64,000 nucleotides of DNA, taken from positions 6,816,001-6,880,000 of the forward strand of contig NZ_CP097484.1 of the NCBI RefSeq assembly GCF_023546765.1, in the 5' to 3' direction. Under the pieces are notes generated by a model that searched no databases, was not told where the DNA came from, and saw only the letters and a list, made by a program, of their open reading frames with translations. The position numbers and the translations under genes were made by a program. The stretch comes from Methylobacterium tardum (GTDB lineage: Bacteria > Pseudomonadota > Alphaproteobacteria > Rhizobiales > Beijerinckiaceae). Of the stretch, positions 1-11,669 are shown piece after piece (positions within the stretch are counted from its first letter, which is position 1; the number at the start of each line of letters is the position of its first letter).

Positions 1-462
1 TCGCCCGGCCCGTGCACGCCGAACGAGGCGGGGATCTGCCTCGACGTGGTGCGGGATCTCTCCGAGGAGATCCCGATCTTCGGTGTCTGTCTCGGGCTCC
101 AGGCGATCGGCCAGGCCTTCGGGGGCGACGTGGTGCGGGCGCCCCTGCCGCTGCACGGCAAGGTTTCCACCATCCGCCACGGCGCGCGCGGCCTGTTCCG
201 CGGCCTCAACGACAGCTTCGAGGCGACGCGCTACCACTCCCTCGTGGTCGATCGCGCGAGCTGCCCGGAGACGCTCCGCGTCACCGCCGAGGCGGACGGC
301 CTGATCATGGGCCTGGAGCATGTCGAGCGCCCGCTCCACGGCGTCCAGTTCCATCCGGAGAGCATCCGCTCGCAGCACGGCACGGAGATCGTGAAGAACT
401 TCCTGGATCTCGCCGCGGCCTGGAACGCGGCGCGTGACAGGACCCGCGCCGACGTGCATTGA
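1..462 (+). CDS. trpG: Anthranilate synthase component II (glutamine amidotransferase), 5' end cut by window
   Basis: Supplies ammonia from glutamine to TrpE for anthranilate formation in tryptophan synthesis. The frame is open at base 1 and begins inside the conserved SPGPCTPNEAG loop, so roughly the first 50 residues lie outside the window. The class-I amidotransferase triad is visible: nucleophilic Cys in FGVCLGLQAIG and the His/Glu pair in VQFHPESI. trpD starts 35 bp downstream on the same strand, followed by trpC, which favours TrpG over its close homologue PabA. In some bacteria one such subunit serves both anthranilate and aminodeoxychorismate synthases, and that cannot be excluded here. 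Confidence 0.93.
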   Translation, partial: SPGPCTPNEAGICLDVVRDLSEEIPIFGVCLGLQAIGQAFGGDVVRAPLPLHGKVSTIRHGARGLFRGLNDSFEATRYHSLVVDRASCPETLRVTAEADGLIMGLEHVERPLHGVQFHPESIRSQHGTEIVKNFLDLAAAWNAARDRTRADVH

Positions 463-497
463 CGCCCGGAGGCCGGGGCGGCCCTCCGATAGAACCT

Positions 498-1535
498 ATG
501 GACAGCTTCAGACCCCATCTCGCGAAGGTCGCCGGGGGCCTCGCCCTCGACCGCGCCGAGGCGCGCGCCGCGTTCGACGACCTGCTGTCGGGCGAGGTGA
601 CGCCCGTCCAGGCCGGCGCGTTCCTCGCCGCCCTCAAGGTGCGCGGCGAGACCGTCGAGGAGATCGTCGGCGCGGCCGAGGCGATGCGCGCCCGCATGAC
701 CCGTGTCGCGGCGCCGGAGACCGCTATCGACGTGGTCGGGACCGGCGGCGACCATTCCGGGAGCGTGAACGTCTCGACTCTGGCGGCGATCCTGGTCGCG
801 GCCTGCGGCGTGCCGGTCGCCAAGCACGGCAACCGCGCGGCGACGTCGCGCTCCGGCGCGGCAGACGTGCTGGCGGCCCTCGGCGTCCGGCTGGGGCTCG
901 ATGCCGAGAGCCGTGCGCGCTGCCTCGACGAGGCCGGGCTGTGTTTCCTGTTCGCGCAGGCCCACCACCCGGCCATGCGCCACGTGGCCGCCGTCCGCTC
1001 GGAGCTGCCGGTCCGCACGATCTTCAACCTGCTGGGACCGCTGAGCAATCCGGCCGGCGTCGCCTACCAGCTCTTCGGCGTCGCCCAGGAGGCGCTCGCC
1101 GAGCCGCTGACACGGGTTCTGGCCGAACTCGGCAGCCGCCGCGTCTGGACCGTCCACGGGTCCGACGGGCTCGACGAGATCACCGTCACCGGGCCGACGC
1201 GGGTCGTCGCCCTGGAGGACGGCCGGATAACCCGCTTCACCATCGATCCCCGTGACCTCGGGCTGCCGCTGCGCGCGCCCGAGGAGCTGCGTGGCGGCGA
1301 TCCGGCCGACAATGCCCGGGCGCTCGAAGCCGTGCTGGCGGGGGCACGCAACGCCTACCGGGATATCGCGGTTCTCAATGCAGCGGCGGCACTCGTCGTC
1401 GCGGGTCGGGCGCCGACCCTGGCGGATGGACTCGCGCGGGCGCAGGATGCGGTCGATTCCGGGGCGGCTCGGGCGACCCTCGCCCGCCTCGTCCAAGCCT
1501 CGAACGACCGCTCCAATGGGCAGGAGGGCCGATGA
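498..1535 (+). CDS. trpD: Anthranilate phosphoribosyltransferase
   Basis: Transfers the phosphoribosyl group of PRPP to anthranilate, second step of the tryptophan branch. The PRPP/Mg binding signature [14 protein letters not shown] lies near residue 80 and is followed by KHGNRAATS, both diagnostic for the family. Length (345 aa) is normal. An upstream in-frame start at 459 would add 13 residues with no family counterpart, so the ATG at 498 (MDSFRPHL) is preferred. The stop overlaps the trpC start (ATGA at 1532), so the two genes are probably translationally coupled. Confidence 0.95.
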   Translation: MDSFRPHLAKVAGGLALDRAEARAAFDDLLSGEVTPVQAGAFLAALKVRGETVEEIVGAAEAMRARMTRVAAPETAIDVVGTGGDHSGSVNVSTLAAILVAACGVPVAKHGNRAATSRSGAADVLAALGVRLGLDAESRARCLDEAGLCFLFAQAHHPAMRHVAAVRSELPVRTIFNLLGPLSNPAGVAYQLFGVAQEALAEPLTRVLAELGSRRVWTVHGSDGLDEITVTGPTRVVALEDGRITRFTIDPRDLGLPLRAPEELRGGDPADNARALEAVLAGARNAYRDIAVLNAAAALVVAGRAPTLADGLARAQDAVDSGAARATLARLVQASNDRSNGQEGR

Positions 1536-2434
1536 GCTCGCTCACGCAAGAGGCGACCCACGAGACCGGCGCGGAGGCGCCGCCCGAGCGGCCGAACGTG
1601 CTGGCCCGCATCGAGGCCTACAAGCGCCGCGAGATCGCCGAAGCCAAGCTGCGCGTGCCGCTCGCCAAGCTCGAGCGCAAGGTCGCGCAGGCCGATCCGG
1701 TCCGCGGCTTCGCGGCGGCGATCCGCGCTCACCGTGCCGAGGGGCGCCCGGCGCTCATCGCGGAGGTGAAGAAGGCCTCGCCCTCGAAAGGTCTGATCCG
1801 GGCCGATTTCGATCCCGCGACCCTGGCCGCCGCTTACGCGGCGGGCGGCGCCACCTGCCTGTCGGTCCTGACCGACGAGCCGTCGTTCCAAGGGCGACCG
1901 GAATACCTGACGCAGGCGCGCGCCGCCTGCGGGCTACCGGTCCTGCGCAAAGATTTCCTGTTCGAGCCCTACCAGGTCTACGAAGCCCGGGCCTGGGGCG
2001 CCGACTGCATCCTCGTCATCATGGCCTGCCTCGGCGACGACGAGGCTGTCGCGCTCGTGGAGACGGCCCATCTCCTCGGGATGGATGTTCTGGTCGAGGT
2101 GCACGACGAGGCCGAGCTCGCGCGCGCGGTCCCGCTCGGCACGGCGCTGATCGGTATCAACAACCGCAACCTCAAGACCTTCGAGGTCTCGTTCGAGACG
2201 GCGATCCGCCTCGCACCCGGCATTCCGGAGGACCGGATCGCGGTGGCGGAGAGCGGCATCGGCGGCTATGCCGACGTCGCGCGCCTGCAGGAGAACGGCC
2301 TCGGCGTCGTCCTGGTGGGCGAGAGCCTGATGCGTCAGGCCGACGTCACGCAGGCGACCCGGGCGCTGCTGTTCGGTGTCGGCGCGGCCAAAGGCGCCGA
2401 CACCAAGGGCGGCAAGGCCCGGAAGAAGGGCTGA
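1532..2434 (+). CDS. trpC: Indole-3-glycerol phosphate synthase
   Basis: Closes the indole ring by decarboxylating CdRP to indole-3-glycerol phosphate. TIM-barrel landmarks are present in order: [10 protein letters not shown] (catalytic Lys), VLRKDFL (second Lys), [10 protein letters not shown] and AESGI. The protein is 300 aa, longer than the usual 260-270, because of an acidic N-terminal extension of about 20 residues and a Lys/Gly-rich tail ending KARKKG. It is a monofunctional TrpC with no TrpF domain fused. It overlaps trpD by 4 bp and is followed 3 bp later by moaC. Confidence 0.95.
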   Translation: MSSLTQEATHETGAEAPPERPNVLARIEAYKRREIAEAKLRVPLAKLERKVAQADPVRGFAAAIRAHRAEGRPALIAEVKKASPSKGLIRADFDPATLAAAYAAGGATCLSVLTDEPSFQGRPEYLTQARAACGLPVLRKDFLFEPYQVYEARAWGADCILVIMACLGDDEAVALVETAHLLGMDVLVEVHDEAELARAVPLGTALIGINNRNLKTFEVSFETAIRLAPGIPEDRIAVAESGIGGYADVARLQENGLGVVLVGESLMRQADVTQATRALLFGVGAAKGADTKGGKARKKG

Positions 2435-2437
2435 GCG

Positions 2438-2929
2438 ATGCAGCCGGGCACGACGCTCACCCATCTCGACACAAGCGGCGCGGCCAATATGGTCGACGTC
2501 ACCGACAAGCCCGCCACCGAACGCACCGCCCGGGCGGAGGGCCGCATCGTGATGGAGCCCGCGACCCTGGCGCTGATCCGCGAGGGCGACGCCAAGAAGG
2601 GCGACGTGATCGGCACCGCGCGGCTGGCCGGAATCATGGCGGCCAAGCGCACCCACGAGCTGATCCCACTCTGCCACCCGCTGCTGCTGTCGAAGGTTCG
2701 GGTGGAGATCGAGCCCGACGACGCGTTGCCCGGCCTGCGCATCGCCGCCGAGGTCCGGGTCCAGGGCCCGACCGGCGTCGAGATGGAGGCGCTGACCGCC
2801 GTCTCGGTGGCGTGTCTCACCGTTTACGACATGGTGAAGGCCGTGGACCGCGGCATGCGGATCGAGGGCATCCGGCTCATTGCCAAGGATGGCGGCCGGT
2901 CCGGCGCCTACCGGGCCCCTGCTGTATGA
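2438..2929 (+). CDS. moaC: Cyclic pyranopterin monophosphate synthase
   Basis: Converts the MoaA product into cyclic pyranopterin monophosphate, the first pterin intermediate of molybdenum cofactor synthesis. Family signatures are intact: LCHPLLL near residue 75 and [11 protein letters not shown] near residue 130, which holds the catalytic Lys and Asp. Length is 163 aa, typical. The start ATG follows a purine-rich GAAGAAGGG site. The gene sits between trpC and moeA on one strand with a 4-bp overlap into moeA, so it should be co-transcribed with the trp genes. Confidence 0.95.
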   Translation: MQPGTTLTHLDTSGAANMVDVTDKPATERTARAEGRIVMEPATLALIREGDAKKGDVIGTARLAGIMAAKRTHELIPLCHPLLLSKVRVEIEPDDALPGLRIAAEVRVQGPTGVEMEALTAVSVACLTVYDMVKAVDRGMRIEGIRLIAKDGGRSGAYRAPAV

Positions 2930-4155
2930 GCGGCCTGATTGCGGTCGCCGAGGCGCTTTCGCGGGTCCTGGCGAGCGTCACCGGCCCGGTGGAGGCCGAG
3001 ACGGTGCCGCTGGCTCAGGCTGCCGGCCGCACGCTCGCAGCCGACATCGTCGCGTCGCGGACCCAGCCGCCGTTCCCCGCCTCGGCCATGGACGGCTACG
3101 CGGTGCGAAGCGCCGATGCCGATCGTGCCGAGGCCAGCCTGCGGCTGATCGGCACCAGCGCGGCCGGTCACGGCTTCTCGGGGCGCATCGGACCGGGCGA
3201 GGCGGTGCGGATCTTCACCGGTGCACCGGTTCCGGACGGCGCCGACGCGATCCTGATACAGGAAGATGCGCGCGCCGAGGACGGAGTTGTCCGTGTCCTC
3301 GAAGCGGTCGAGCCCGGCCGCTTCATCCGCCGTGCCGGCCTGGACTTCACCGCCGGCGCCACCCTGCTGACCGCGGGCCTCAGCCTCGATGCCCGCCGCC
3401 TGGCCCTGGCGGCCGCGGCCGGCCACCCGCGCCTGCCGGTCCGGCGCAAGCCCCGGGTCGCGATCCTGGCGACGGGCGACGAGTTGGTGGAGGCCGGCGC
3501 GACGCCGGCCTGGGACCAGATCGTCGCGTCGAACAGCCTCGCGCTCGCCGCCCTGGCGGCGGAGGCCGGGGCCGAGATCATCGATCTGGGCATCGCGGCG
3601 GACGATCACGGCGCCCTGGAAGACGCCTTCCGGCGCGCGCGCGCGGCGCGGGCCGACATGCTGATCACGCTCGGCGGCGCCTCGGTCGGCGATCACGATC
3701 TCGTCCAGGCGGCGCTCGCCCGGGAAGGGCTGGAACTCGGCTTCTGGCGCGTCGCGCTCCGGCCCGGCAAGCCGCTGATGCACGGCCGCCTCGGCGACAT
3801 GCTGGTGATCGGGCTACCCGGCAACCCGGTTTCGTCCATCGTCTGCGGCCTGCTGTTCGTGGTGCCGGCGATCCGCGCGCTCCAGGGCGACCCTCAAGCC
3901 GGGGCTGATCGCAGCGAGCCGGCGACGCTCGGCCGCGATCTCCCGGCCAATGACGGCCGCGCCGATTACATGCGGGCGAGCCTCGCCATCGAGCCGAGCC
4001 GGCTGCCCGTGGCGACGCCCGAGCAGCGTCAGGATTCCTCGATGCTGGCGGTGCTCGGCCGCTCCGAGGCGCTGCTGATCCGTGCGCCGCACGAGCCGCC
4101 CGCCCGGGCCGGCGATCCGTGCCGGATCATCCGGCTCGACCGCCGCCTGCTCTGA
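2926..4155 (+). CDS. moeA: Molybdopterin molybdenumtransferase
   Basis: Inserts molybdate into adenylylated molybdopterin, the last common step of Moco synthesis. Conserved blocks include [11 protein letters not shown] near residue 50, [13 protein letters not shown], the MoCF-domain GGASVGDHD and GLPGNPVSS. The protein is 409 aa, full length, with the C-terminal domain IV. The start overlaps the moaC stop (ATGA at 2926). In many Rhizobiales lexA follows moeA; here the next gene is a convergent membrane protein whose stop lies 3 bp away. Confidence 0.95.
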   Translation: MSGLIAVAEALSRVLASVTGPVEAETVPLAQAAGRTLAADIVASRTQPPFPASAMDGYAVRSADADRAEASLRLIGTSAAGHGFSGRIGPGEAVRIFTGAPVPDGADAILIQEDARAEDGVVRVLEAVEPGRFIRRAGLDFTAGATLLTAGLSLDARRLALAAAAGHPRLPVRRKPRVAILATGDELVEAGATPAWDQIVASNSLALAALAAEAGAEIIDLGIAADDHGALEDAFRRARAARADMLITLGGASVGDHDLVQAALAREGLELGFWRVALRPGKPLMHGRLGDMLVIGLPGNPVSSIVCGLLFVVPAIRALQGDPQAGADRSEPATLGRDLPANDGRADYMRASLAIEPSRLPVATPEQRQDSSMLAVLGRSEALLIRAPHEPPARAGDPCRIIRLDRRLL

Positions 4156-4158
4156 CGC

Positions 4159-5955
4159 TCAGCGCGTGACTTCCCAGACCTTGAGCGGACCGGACACAGC
4201 CACAGGTGCGAGCCGGTCGGATTCCGCCGCGCCGCGGGCGAGCCGCGTCGCGAAGGCCGGCTCAGCCTGGAGGTCGTCGGCCGGCCGGGTCGGGCAGGCG
4301 ATGAGATAACGGATCCGGAACGCCGTCAGCACGCGATCGAGGTCCGCCTCGGTGCCGCCCAGACCCTCGATCGCCGCCGTGAGACCCGGGATGGCGCGGT
4401 GATACGGAGCGGCCACGACGCTGTGCGGGGTGCGCAGCAGGATCGACGGTCCCAGGAAGATCGGCGCCAGGATTGTGCCTGGCGGCAGGGCCACCAGCGG
4501 CCTCAGCGCCGCATCGCTCTGACACGCCGCGGCGCCGCCGGGATCGGGCGCCGTGCGCGAGCCCGGGAGCAGAACCTCGCCCAGGAGCGCGGGCGCCATC
4601 CAGAGCGTGCTCACCATCCCGCCCCCGAGGAGCGCGAAGTTCCAGCGGCGCATGCCGGTTCCGGTTTCGGCCGCCTGCGTCAGGGCGCGATCGAGCACGG
4701 CACCCGCGACCAGCGGCACGAAGCCGGCGGCGATGTAGAGGCCGCGGAACTGGAAGACACCGAGGATCAGGCCGGGCCACAGGAACACGGCCGCCACCGA
4801 CCAAGCGCGCCGCGCGCGGCCGCGCCACGCCATCCAGGCGGCGGTGAGGCTCGCGAGCGCCACGACTGGGTGGAAGACCAACGCTTCCCACTGGCCTTGC
4901 GCGACGAGCTTCCGCACCGAGGCCATCTCGTTGACCGTCAGCAGCCAATGGTCGCGCACCAAGGGCGGCATGCCCGGGAACGGCCCACCCAGGCAGGCCG
5001 GAAACACCAAGGCGAAGCCGCCGAGCAGGATCGCGCCGCACAGCGCCGCCAGGGTCACGCGCTTGCCGATCGTGGCGAGGCGGTCGCCGACCCAACGGGC
5101 TGCAAGGACGAAGATCAGGCCGGCCGACGCGATGAGGAGCCAGGGTGGCGAGAGCGCGTCGCATCGCGGGACGGCCCACAGGTCGGGTGAGGTCTGGGCG
5201 GCGAACAGGAGCGGTGCCGCCGCCCCGAGCCCGAAGCCGAACCCGGTCAGCGTCGGACGCGCAGGCCGGCCACGCAGGCACCAGTCGCCGACCAGATACA
5301 GGGCCGCCATCGCGACGGTGGGCAGGCCCTCCAGCCCGATCGCCAGCGACAGCGCTGCCAAACCGCCGCCGATCAGCCCGCATCGGAAGCCACCGCGGAT
5401 CATGCAGACGGCCAAACCGAGCAGCGCGATCATCTGGACGTTGTGGTGATCGACACGTCCCGGCTGAAACTGGATCGTGACCCCGAATGTCTGGGTTGCG
5501 ACAATGACCGCCAGAAGGGCGGCCCTTTCGCCGAAGCTGTGCCGGACGCCGCGGTAGAGCACCCAGCCGTACAGCCCGAACAGCAGCAACGGCCACAGCG
5601 CAGCCGTCACGCCTTCGGCCAGTGCCGGGCCCGCGAGCGGCGTCAGTGCCAGGATCATCGCGGCAATCGGCGCATCCACGAGGCGCGACCAGTGGCTCGG
5701 CACGCCGTCCGGCGGCAGGAATCGGTGCTGCACGGTGTCGTACCAGCCCTGGCCGGATACGAGATCACGGACCCCGACGAGGCGCATGGCATCGTCAGGG
5801 TCGGGCACGCGGAGGTGCTGGATCGTATTCCAGACGGCCTCTGGCGTGCTCATCATCGCGACGCACAGTCCGACGACGATCCAGAGGACGGTGCGGCTGC
5901 CGAGGCGGGGAGCGCCCGGGTGCTGGTCTGCGCTGAGGCGGTCACGATGGGTCAC
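4159..5955 (-). CDS. Multi-pass membrane protein, GT-C glycosyltransferase-like
   Basis: An integral membrane protein of 598 aa with about a dozen hydrophobic segments. After the first membrane span it carries an acidic loop DPDDAMRL near residue 52 and later SHWSRLVDAP, and a second luminal-type motif QPGRVDHHNVQ near residue 160. An acidic motif in the first periplasmic loop followed by many spans is the layout of GT-C enzymes that use polyprenyl-phosphate sugars, such as the PglB/STT3 and ArnT superfamily. The acceptor and donor cannot be read from sequence. It stands alone, convergent with moeA and divergent from the FAD enzyme at 6189. Confidence 0.6.
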   Translation of the reverse strand: MTHRDRLSADQHPGAPRLGSRTVLWIVVGLCVAMMSTPEAVWNTIQHLRVPDPDDAMRLVGVRDLVSGQGWYDTVQHRFLPPDGVPSHWSRLVDAPIAAMILALTPLAGPALAEGVTAALWPLLLFGLYGWVLYRGVRHSFGERAALLAVIVATQTFGVTIQFQPGRVDHHNVQMIALLGLAVCMIRGGFRCGLIGGGLAALSLAIGLEGLPTVAMAALYLVGDWCLRGRPARPTLTGFGFGLGAAAPLLFAAQTSPDLWAVPRCDALSPPWLLIASAGLIFVLAARWVGDRLATIGKRVTLAALCGAILLGGFALVFPACLGGPFPGMPPLVRDHWLLTVNEMASVRKLVAQGQWEALVFHPVVALASLTAAWMAWRGRARRAWSVAAVFLWPGLILGVFQFRGLYIAAGFVPLVAGAVLDRALTQAAETGTGMRRWNFALLGGGMVSTLWMAPALLGEVLLPGSRTAPDPGGAAACQSDAALRPLVALPPGTILAPIFLGPSILLRTPHSVVAAPYHRAIPGLTAAIEGLGGTEADLDRVLTAFRIRYLIACPTRPADDLQAEPAFATRLARGAAESDRLAPVAVSGPLKVWEVTR

Positions 5956-6188
5956 CCTGAGCGGGCGGCGGGTGCCTTGGCGCGCATCGTCGGTCAGGCG
6001 GACTTAACACGGCGTCAAGCATGACCGCTCTCTGCCGCGCTCACGAGCGCTATTCGGCGCAGCCGCTGACCCTATCGGTCGGCGCAACACCGATGGATCT
6101 GCCAGCGATTCCTTAACCACGAAGACCCATGCTCCCGGCAGGTCGGCGCTTCGCGCGTCGTGCGACCCACGAACCGCCGGAGCAGGGG

Positions 6189-7691
6189 ATGAGCCACCAC
6201 ACCGAGACGCTGGTGATCGGCGCGGGGCCCGCGGGCCTCACCGCCGCCTACCTGCTGTCGAAGCAGGGTCGGTCCGTCACTGTCCTGGAGCGGGATCCCG
6301 CTCAGGTGGGCGGGATCTCGCGCACGGTCTCGTACAACGGCTACCTGTTCGACATCGGCGGCCATCGGTTCTTCTCCAAGTCGCAGGCCGTGGTCGATCT
6401 CTGGGACGAGATCCTCCCCAACGACTTCATCGAGCGGCCGCGCCTGTCGCGGATCTACTATCGCGGCCGGTACTACGCCTACCCGCTGAAGGCCTTCGAG
6501 GCGCTCCGGAATCTCGGCCTGCTCACCAGCGCGGCCTGCGTCGCCTCGTACCTCTATGCGCGTCTGCGGCCGACTCAGGACCCGAAGACCTTCCACGCCT
6601 GGGTCCGCAACCAGTTCGGCGAGCGCCTGTTCTCGATCTTCTTCAAGACCTACACCGAGAAGGTCTGGGGCATGTCGTGCGACGCGATCTCGGCCGATTG
6701 GGCCGCGCAGCGCATCAAGGGGCTGGATCTCGGCGCGGCGATCCGCGACGGGCTGAAGCGCTCGCTCGGCCTGCGCAAGCCGGTCAAGACCGGCGGTCCC
6801 GTCATCAAGACGCTGATCGAATCGTTCCGCTATCCCCGCCGCGGACCCGGCATGATGTGGGAGGCGGCCGCCGCCAAGATCCAGGCTCAGGGCGGGAAGC
6901 TCCACCTCGACCGCGGCGTCGATTCCCTCAGCTACGATGCCGCCACCGGCATCTGGACGGTGGCGGCCCGCAGCGCCGACGGCAGCCGTGAGACCTTCAC
7001 GGCGCGGCACGTGATCTCCTCCGCGCCGGTGCGGGAGCTGGTCGACGCGATCCGGCCGCGGCCGCTGAGCACCTTCAACGCCCGGGCGCTGAAGTACCGC
7101 GACTTCCTCACCGTGGCGCTGATCGCCAAGTCGCAGAAGAACTTCCCCGACAATTGGATCTACATCCACGATCCGTCGGTGAAGGTCGGCCGTGTCCAGA
7201 ACTTCCGCTCGTGGTCGCCCGAGATGGTGCCGGACTCGGACCATACCTGCCTGGGCCTGGAGTATTTCTGCTTCGAGGGCGACGGCCTCTGGAACGCGGA
7301 CGATTCCGAGTTGGTGGCGCTCGCCAAGCGCGAGATCGGTCAGATCGGCCTGATCGACCCGGCCGACGTCGCCGATGCCTGCGTGGTCCGCCAGCCGAAG
7401 GCCTACCCGGTCTACGACGAGGATTATGCGGCCCACGTCGCCACCGTGCGGCGGGAGCTGGAGCGGGATTTCCCGGGCCTGCACCTCGTCGGCCGCAACG
7501 GCATGCACAAGTACAACAACCAGGACCACGCGATGATGACCGCGATGCTGACCGTGGAGAACATCCTCTGCGGCCGGCGCCGGCACGATGTCTGGCGGGT
7601 CAACGAGGACGCCGAGTACACCGAGGCGGGTGTGTCGGGTGCCGATGCCGCGCTGGGCAGCGAGCGCCTCGTTCCGCGCAAGGTCGCCTGA
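6189..7691 (+). CDS. FAD-dependent amine oxidase/protoporphyrinogen-oxidase-like enzyme
   Basis: A 500-aa flavoprotein. The N-terminal Rossmann dinucleotide motif GAGPAGLTAAYLL and the following VGGISRT and DIGGHRFFS blocks place it in the NAD(P)/FAD-dependent amine-oxidase/UDP-galactopyranose-mutase-like group. The C-terminal end keeps the second FAD contact (GRNGMHKYNNQDHAM). I chose the ATG at 6189 because AGCAGGGG lies just upstream and the Rossmann fold starts 8 residues later; an earlier in-frame start at 6129 would add 20 unrelated residues. Substrate is unknown. Related proteins often sit near glycosyltransferases for cell-surface sugars, and the GT-C-like gene diverges from it. Confidence 0.75.
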   Translation: MSHHTETLVIGAGPAGLTAAYLLSKQGRSVTVLERDPAQVGGISRTVSYNGYLFDIGGHRFFSKSQAVVDLWDEILPNDFIERPRLSRIYYRGRYYAYPLKAFEALRNLGLLTSAACVASYLYARLRPTQDPKTFHAWVRNQFGERLFSIFFKTYTEKVWGMSCDAISADWAAQRIKGLDLGAAIRDGLKRSLGLRKPVKTGGPVIKTLIESFRYPRRGPGMMWEAAAAKIQAQGGKLHLDRGVDSLSYDAATGIWTVAARSADGSRETFTARHVISSAPVRELVDAIRPRPLSTFNARALKYRDFLTVALIAKSQKNFPDNWIYIHDPSVKVGRVQNFRSWSPEMVPDSDHTCLGLEYFCFEGDGLWNADDSELVALAKREIGQIGLIDPADVADACVVRQPKAYPVYDEDYAAHVATVRRELERDFPGLHLVGRNGMHKYNNQDHAMMTAMLTVENILCGRRRHDVWRVNEDAEYTEAGVSGADAALGSERLVPRKVA

Positions 7692-7861
7692 AGCCGATTC
7701 GGCTCGATCGGCTCGGCTCCACCGAGGCGCCAACGGGAGGCTCTGTGGCAGGCGACAGGGCTTGAGCCGCGTCACCGCTGCGGCTTGCCGGCCCCTGCCG
7801 CGCCCCTATCGTTGCCTCTCGGCGACGCCCTGGTTCAAGGGCCGCCGGGAGGAATTCATCG

Positions 7862-9144
7862 ATGCGATCTCTGCTTCTCGCTGCGCTCTTCGCGGGCGTG
7901 GCCATGCCGGCGGCGGTGCTGCCCGCCCTGGCGCAGGGCGCCGCCCCTGCCGAGACCAAGGCCAAGACCGACGATCTGGAGAAGCTCCAGGGCTTCCATA
8001 GCACCAACACTCAGGCCGCCGCCGAGGTCCCGCAGACCGGGCGGCGGGCCGACGCGATCCGCAAGAACCTGTCGAAGATCAAGCTGCCCGACGGTTTCAA
8101 GATCGATCTCTACGCCGTCGTGCCGGATGCCCGCTCGATCGCGGTCGGTCCCAATGCCGGGGTGCTGTTCGTCGGCACGCGCAAGAGCAAGATCTACACG
8201 GTGACCGACCGCGACAAGGACCGGGTCGCCGACGAGGTCCGCCCCTTCGCGCCCGGCATCGAGTTCAAGATCCCGAACGGCGTCTGCTTCTCGAAGGACG
8301 GCGTCCTCACCGTCGTGGAGCAGAACCGGGTGCTGGCCTTCCCGGCCGCCGAGTTCTTCTACGAGAACCCGGACGTCGCCGCCGGCGTGCTGGTCAAGCA
8401 GGGCGAGCTGATCCCGGCCGCCGAGGAGAGCTTCAACCACACCGCCCGGGTCTGCCGGGTCGGGGCGGACGGCAAGACCTACATCGCGCTCGGCCAGCCC
8501 TACAACGTGCCGCCCGCCGAGAAGATGGACCTCTACAAGAAGACCGGCATCGGCGGCATCATCCGCATCGATGCCGACGGCAAGAACCGTGAGGTCTACG
8601 CCACGGGCATCCGCAACTCGGTCGGGATGGACTTCAATACCGACAAGACGCTCTGGTTTACCGACAACCAGGTCGACGGCATGGGCGACGACAAGCCGCC
8701 GGGTGAGCTGAACCACGCCACCAAGGCGGGCGAGACCTTCGGCTTCCCGTGGTTCGGCGGCGGCTCGGTCCGCACGGTCGAGTACAAGGACCGGCCCCGC
8801 CGGCCGATGCCGTCGCGCCGATGGCCGAGCTACCGCCCCACGCGGCCGATCTCGGCATGACCTTCTACAACGGCAAGCAGTTCCCGGCCGCCTACAAGGG
8901 CGGGATCTTCATCGCCGAGCACGGCTCGTGGAACCGCACCGAGCCGGTGGGCGCCCGGGTGATGTTCGCCAAGCTCGGGGCCGATGGGAAGGTCGAGTCG
9001 GTCAAGCCGTTCGCGGAGGGCTGGCTCACCGGCGACGGCGAGTATCTCGGCCGCCCGGTGGACGTCGCGGTGATGCTCGACGGCTCGCTGCTGGTCTCCG
9101 ACGATTCGGCCGGGGCGATCTACCGGATCTCGTACGAGAAGTAG
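7862..9144 (+). pseudogene. PQQ-dependent sugar (sorbosone-type) dehydrogenase, one frameshift
   Basis: Soluble or periplasmic beta-propeller dehydrogenase with a Sec signal peptide (hydrophobic stretch ending ALAQG). Conserved blocks of the family are KLPDGFKIDLYA, GIEFKIPNGVCF, YATGIRNSVGMDF, FTDNQVDGMGDD and FGFPWFGGG in frame 2, then FIAEHGSWNR and GRPVDVAVM in frame 1. The reading frame breaks near 8791: GAC-CGG would need one more C (GAC-CCG-GCC) to keep the conserved order, so a single base is missing. With that base the protein is about 427 aa. The stop is followed by a palindromic element and then a cytochrome c that could accept its electrons. Whether the break is real or an error is unresolved. 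Confidence 0.8.
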
Positions 9145-9153
9145 GGGGTTCTT

Positions 9154-9261
9154 CCCTCCCCCTTGCGGGGAGGGACCGAGGGTGGGGGTGGTTCCGGGTA
9201 AGGCGCTGCGGTGCCTCCTGCACCACCCCCACCTCCAACTCCTCCCCACAAGGGGGAGGAG
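9154..9261. repeat. Composite palindromic element, class A
   Basis: Three stacked inverted repeats fill the gap between the dehydrogenase and the cytochrome: CCCTCCCC/GGGGAGGG (9154-9161, 9167-9174), a 12-bp perfect pair GGTGGGGGTGGT/ACCACCCCCACC (9181-9192, 9222-9233), and CTCCTCCCC/GGGGAGGAG (9239-9247, 9253-9261). This is the layout of REP/RPE-like intergenic elements common in alphaproteobacteria. It probably folds in the mRNA between the two genes. Confidence 0.75.
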
Positions 9262-9286
9262 AGTGCCGTCGCGAAATCCGAGTTTG

Positions 9287-9607
9287 ATGATGATTCGTCC
9301 GCTTCTCGTCCTGATCGCCACCCTCGTCCCGCTCGCGGCCCAGGCCGGGGATGCCGCCGCGGGCAAGAAGCGCGCGACCGCCTGCCAGACCTGTCACGGC
9401 ATGGACGGGCTCTCGAAGCTGCCGGAGGCTCCAAACCTTGCCGGGCAGGTCGAGCCCTACCTCGTCAAGGCGCTCACCGAGTATCGTGACGGCAAGCGGC
9501 AGAACGAGATCATGAACGTGGTCGCGAAGGAGCTGTCGGACGCCGATATTGCGAATCTCGCGGCGTATTACTCGGGCATCCAGATCGACGTGCTGCCGCC
9601 GGGATAA
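9287..9607 (+). CDS. Small c-type cytochrome
   Basis: Periplasmic monohaem class-I cytochrome c of 106 aa. A signal peptide (hydrophobic core LLVLIATLVPLAAQA) precedes the haem-binding motif CQTCH near residue 37; the distal Met is probably in NEIMNVVAK. Two ATGs (9287, 9290) are possible and differ by one residue. It lies 142 bp after the PQQ-type dehydrogenase on the same strand, which suggests it is the electron acceptor, with a palindromic element in between. Confidence 0.85.
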   Translation: MMIRPLLVLIATLVPLAAQAGDAAAGKKRATACQTCHGMDGLSKLPEAPNLAGQVEPYLVKALTEYRDGKRQNEIMNVVAKELSDADIANLAAYYSGIQIDVLPPG

Positions 9608-9623
9608 GCCCTACCACCGTCAC

Positions 9624-9702
9624 TGCGAGCGGAGCGAAGCAAACCCAGGGCAGCGGGCCGTCGGCGAGCGTCGCGCAGCTGGATTGCTTCGCTCCGCTCG
9701 CA
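9624..9702. repeat. Palindromic element, class B (19-bp perfect arms)
   Basis: Arms TGCGAGCGGAGCGAAGCAA (9624-9642) and its exact complement (9684-9702) are separated by 41 bp. It fills the gap between the convergent cytochrome c and lepA stops, where it may act as a bidirectional 3' hairpin. Sequence and position match the widespread alphaproteobacterial palindromes with a GCGAGCGxAGCGAAGCAA core. Confidence 0.8.
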
Positions 9703-9715
9703 ACGATGGCGCGCC

Positions 9716-11518
<1,803 letters not shown>

Positions 11519-11669
11519 CGGCATTCCGTTCGGCGCGCGCCGGCGCGCACCGTCTGACGTCGGGACGTGTTCGGATGGGGCGGCTCCCGCGCGAGATAGC
11601 AGCGCGGCGGGGAGGCGCCAAGCGCGGCCTAAGCGCCGACGAGGATGCGAAGCCCGGTTGAAGCATCCA

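Noticed and set aside
231..1496. Long minus-strand frame opposite trpG and trpD
   Set aside because: Antisense shadow; composition is typical of high-GC reverse frames and the plus-strand genes are certain.
9154..9702. CRISPR array
   Set aside because: The repeats are single palindromes of different sequence, without regular spacing or spacers.
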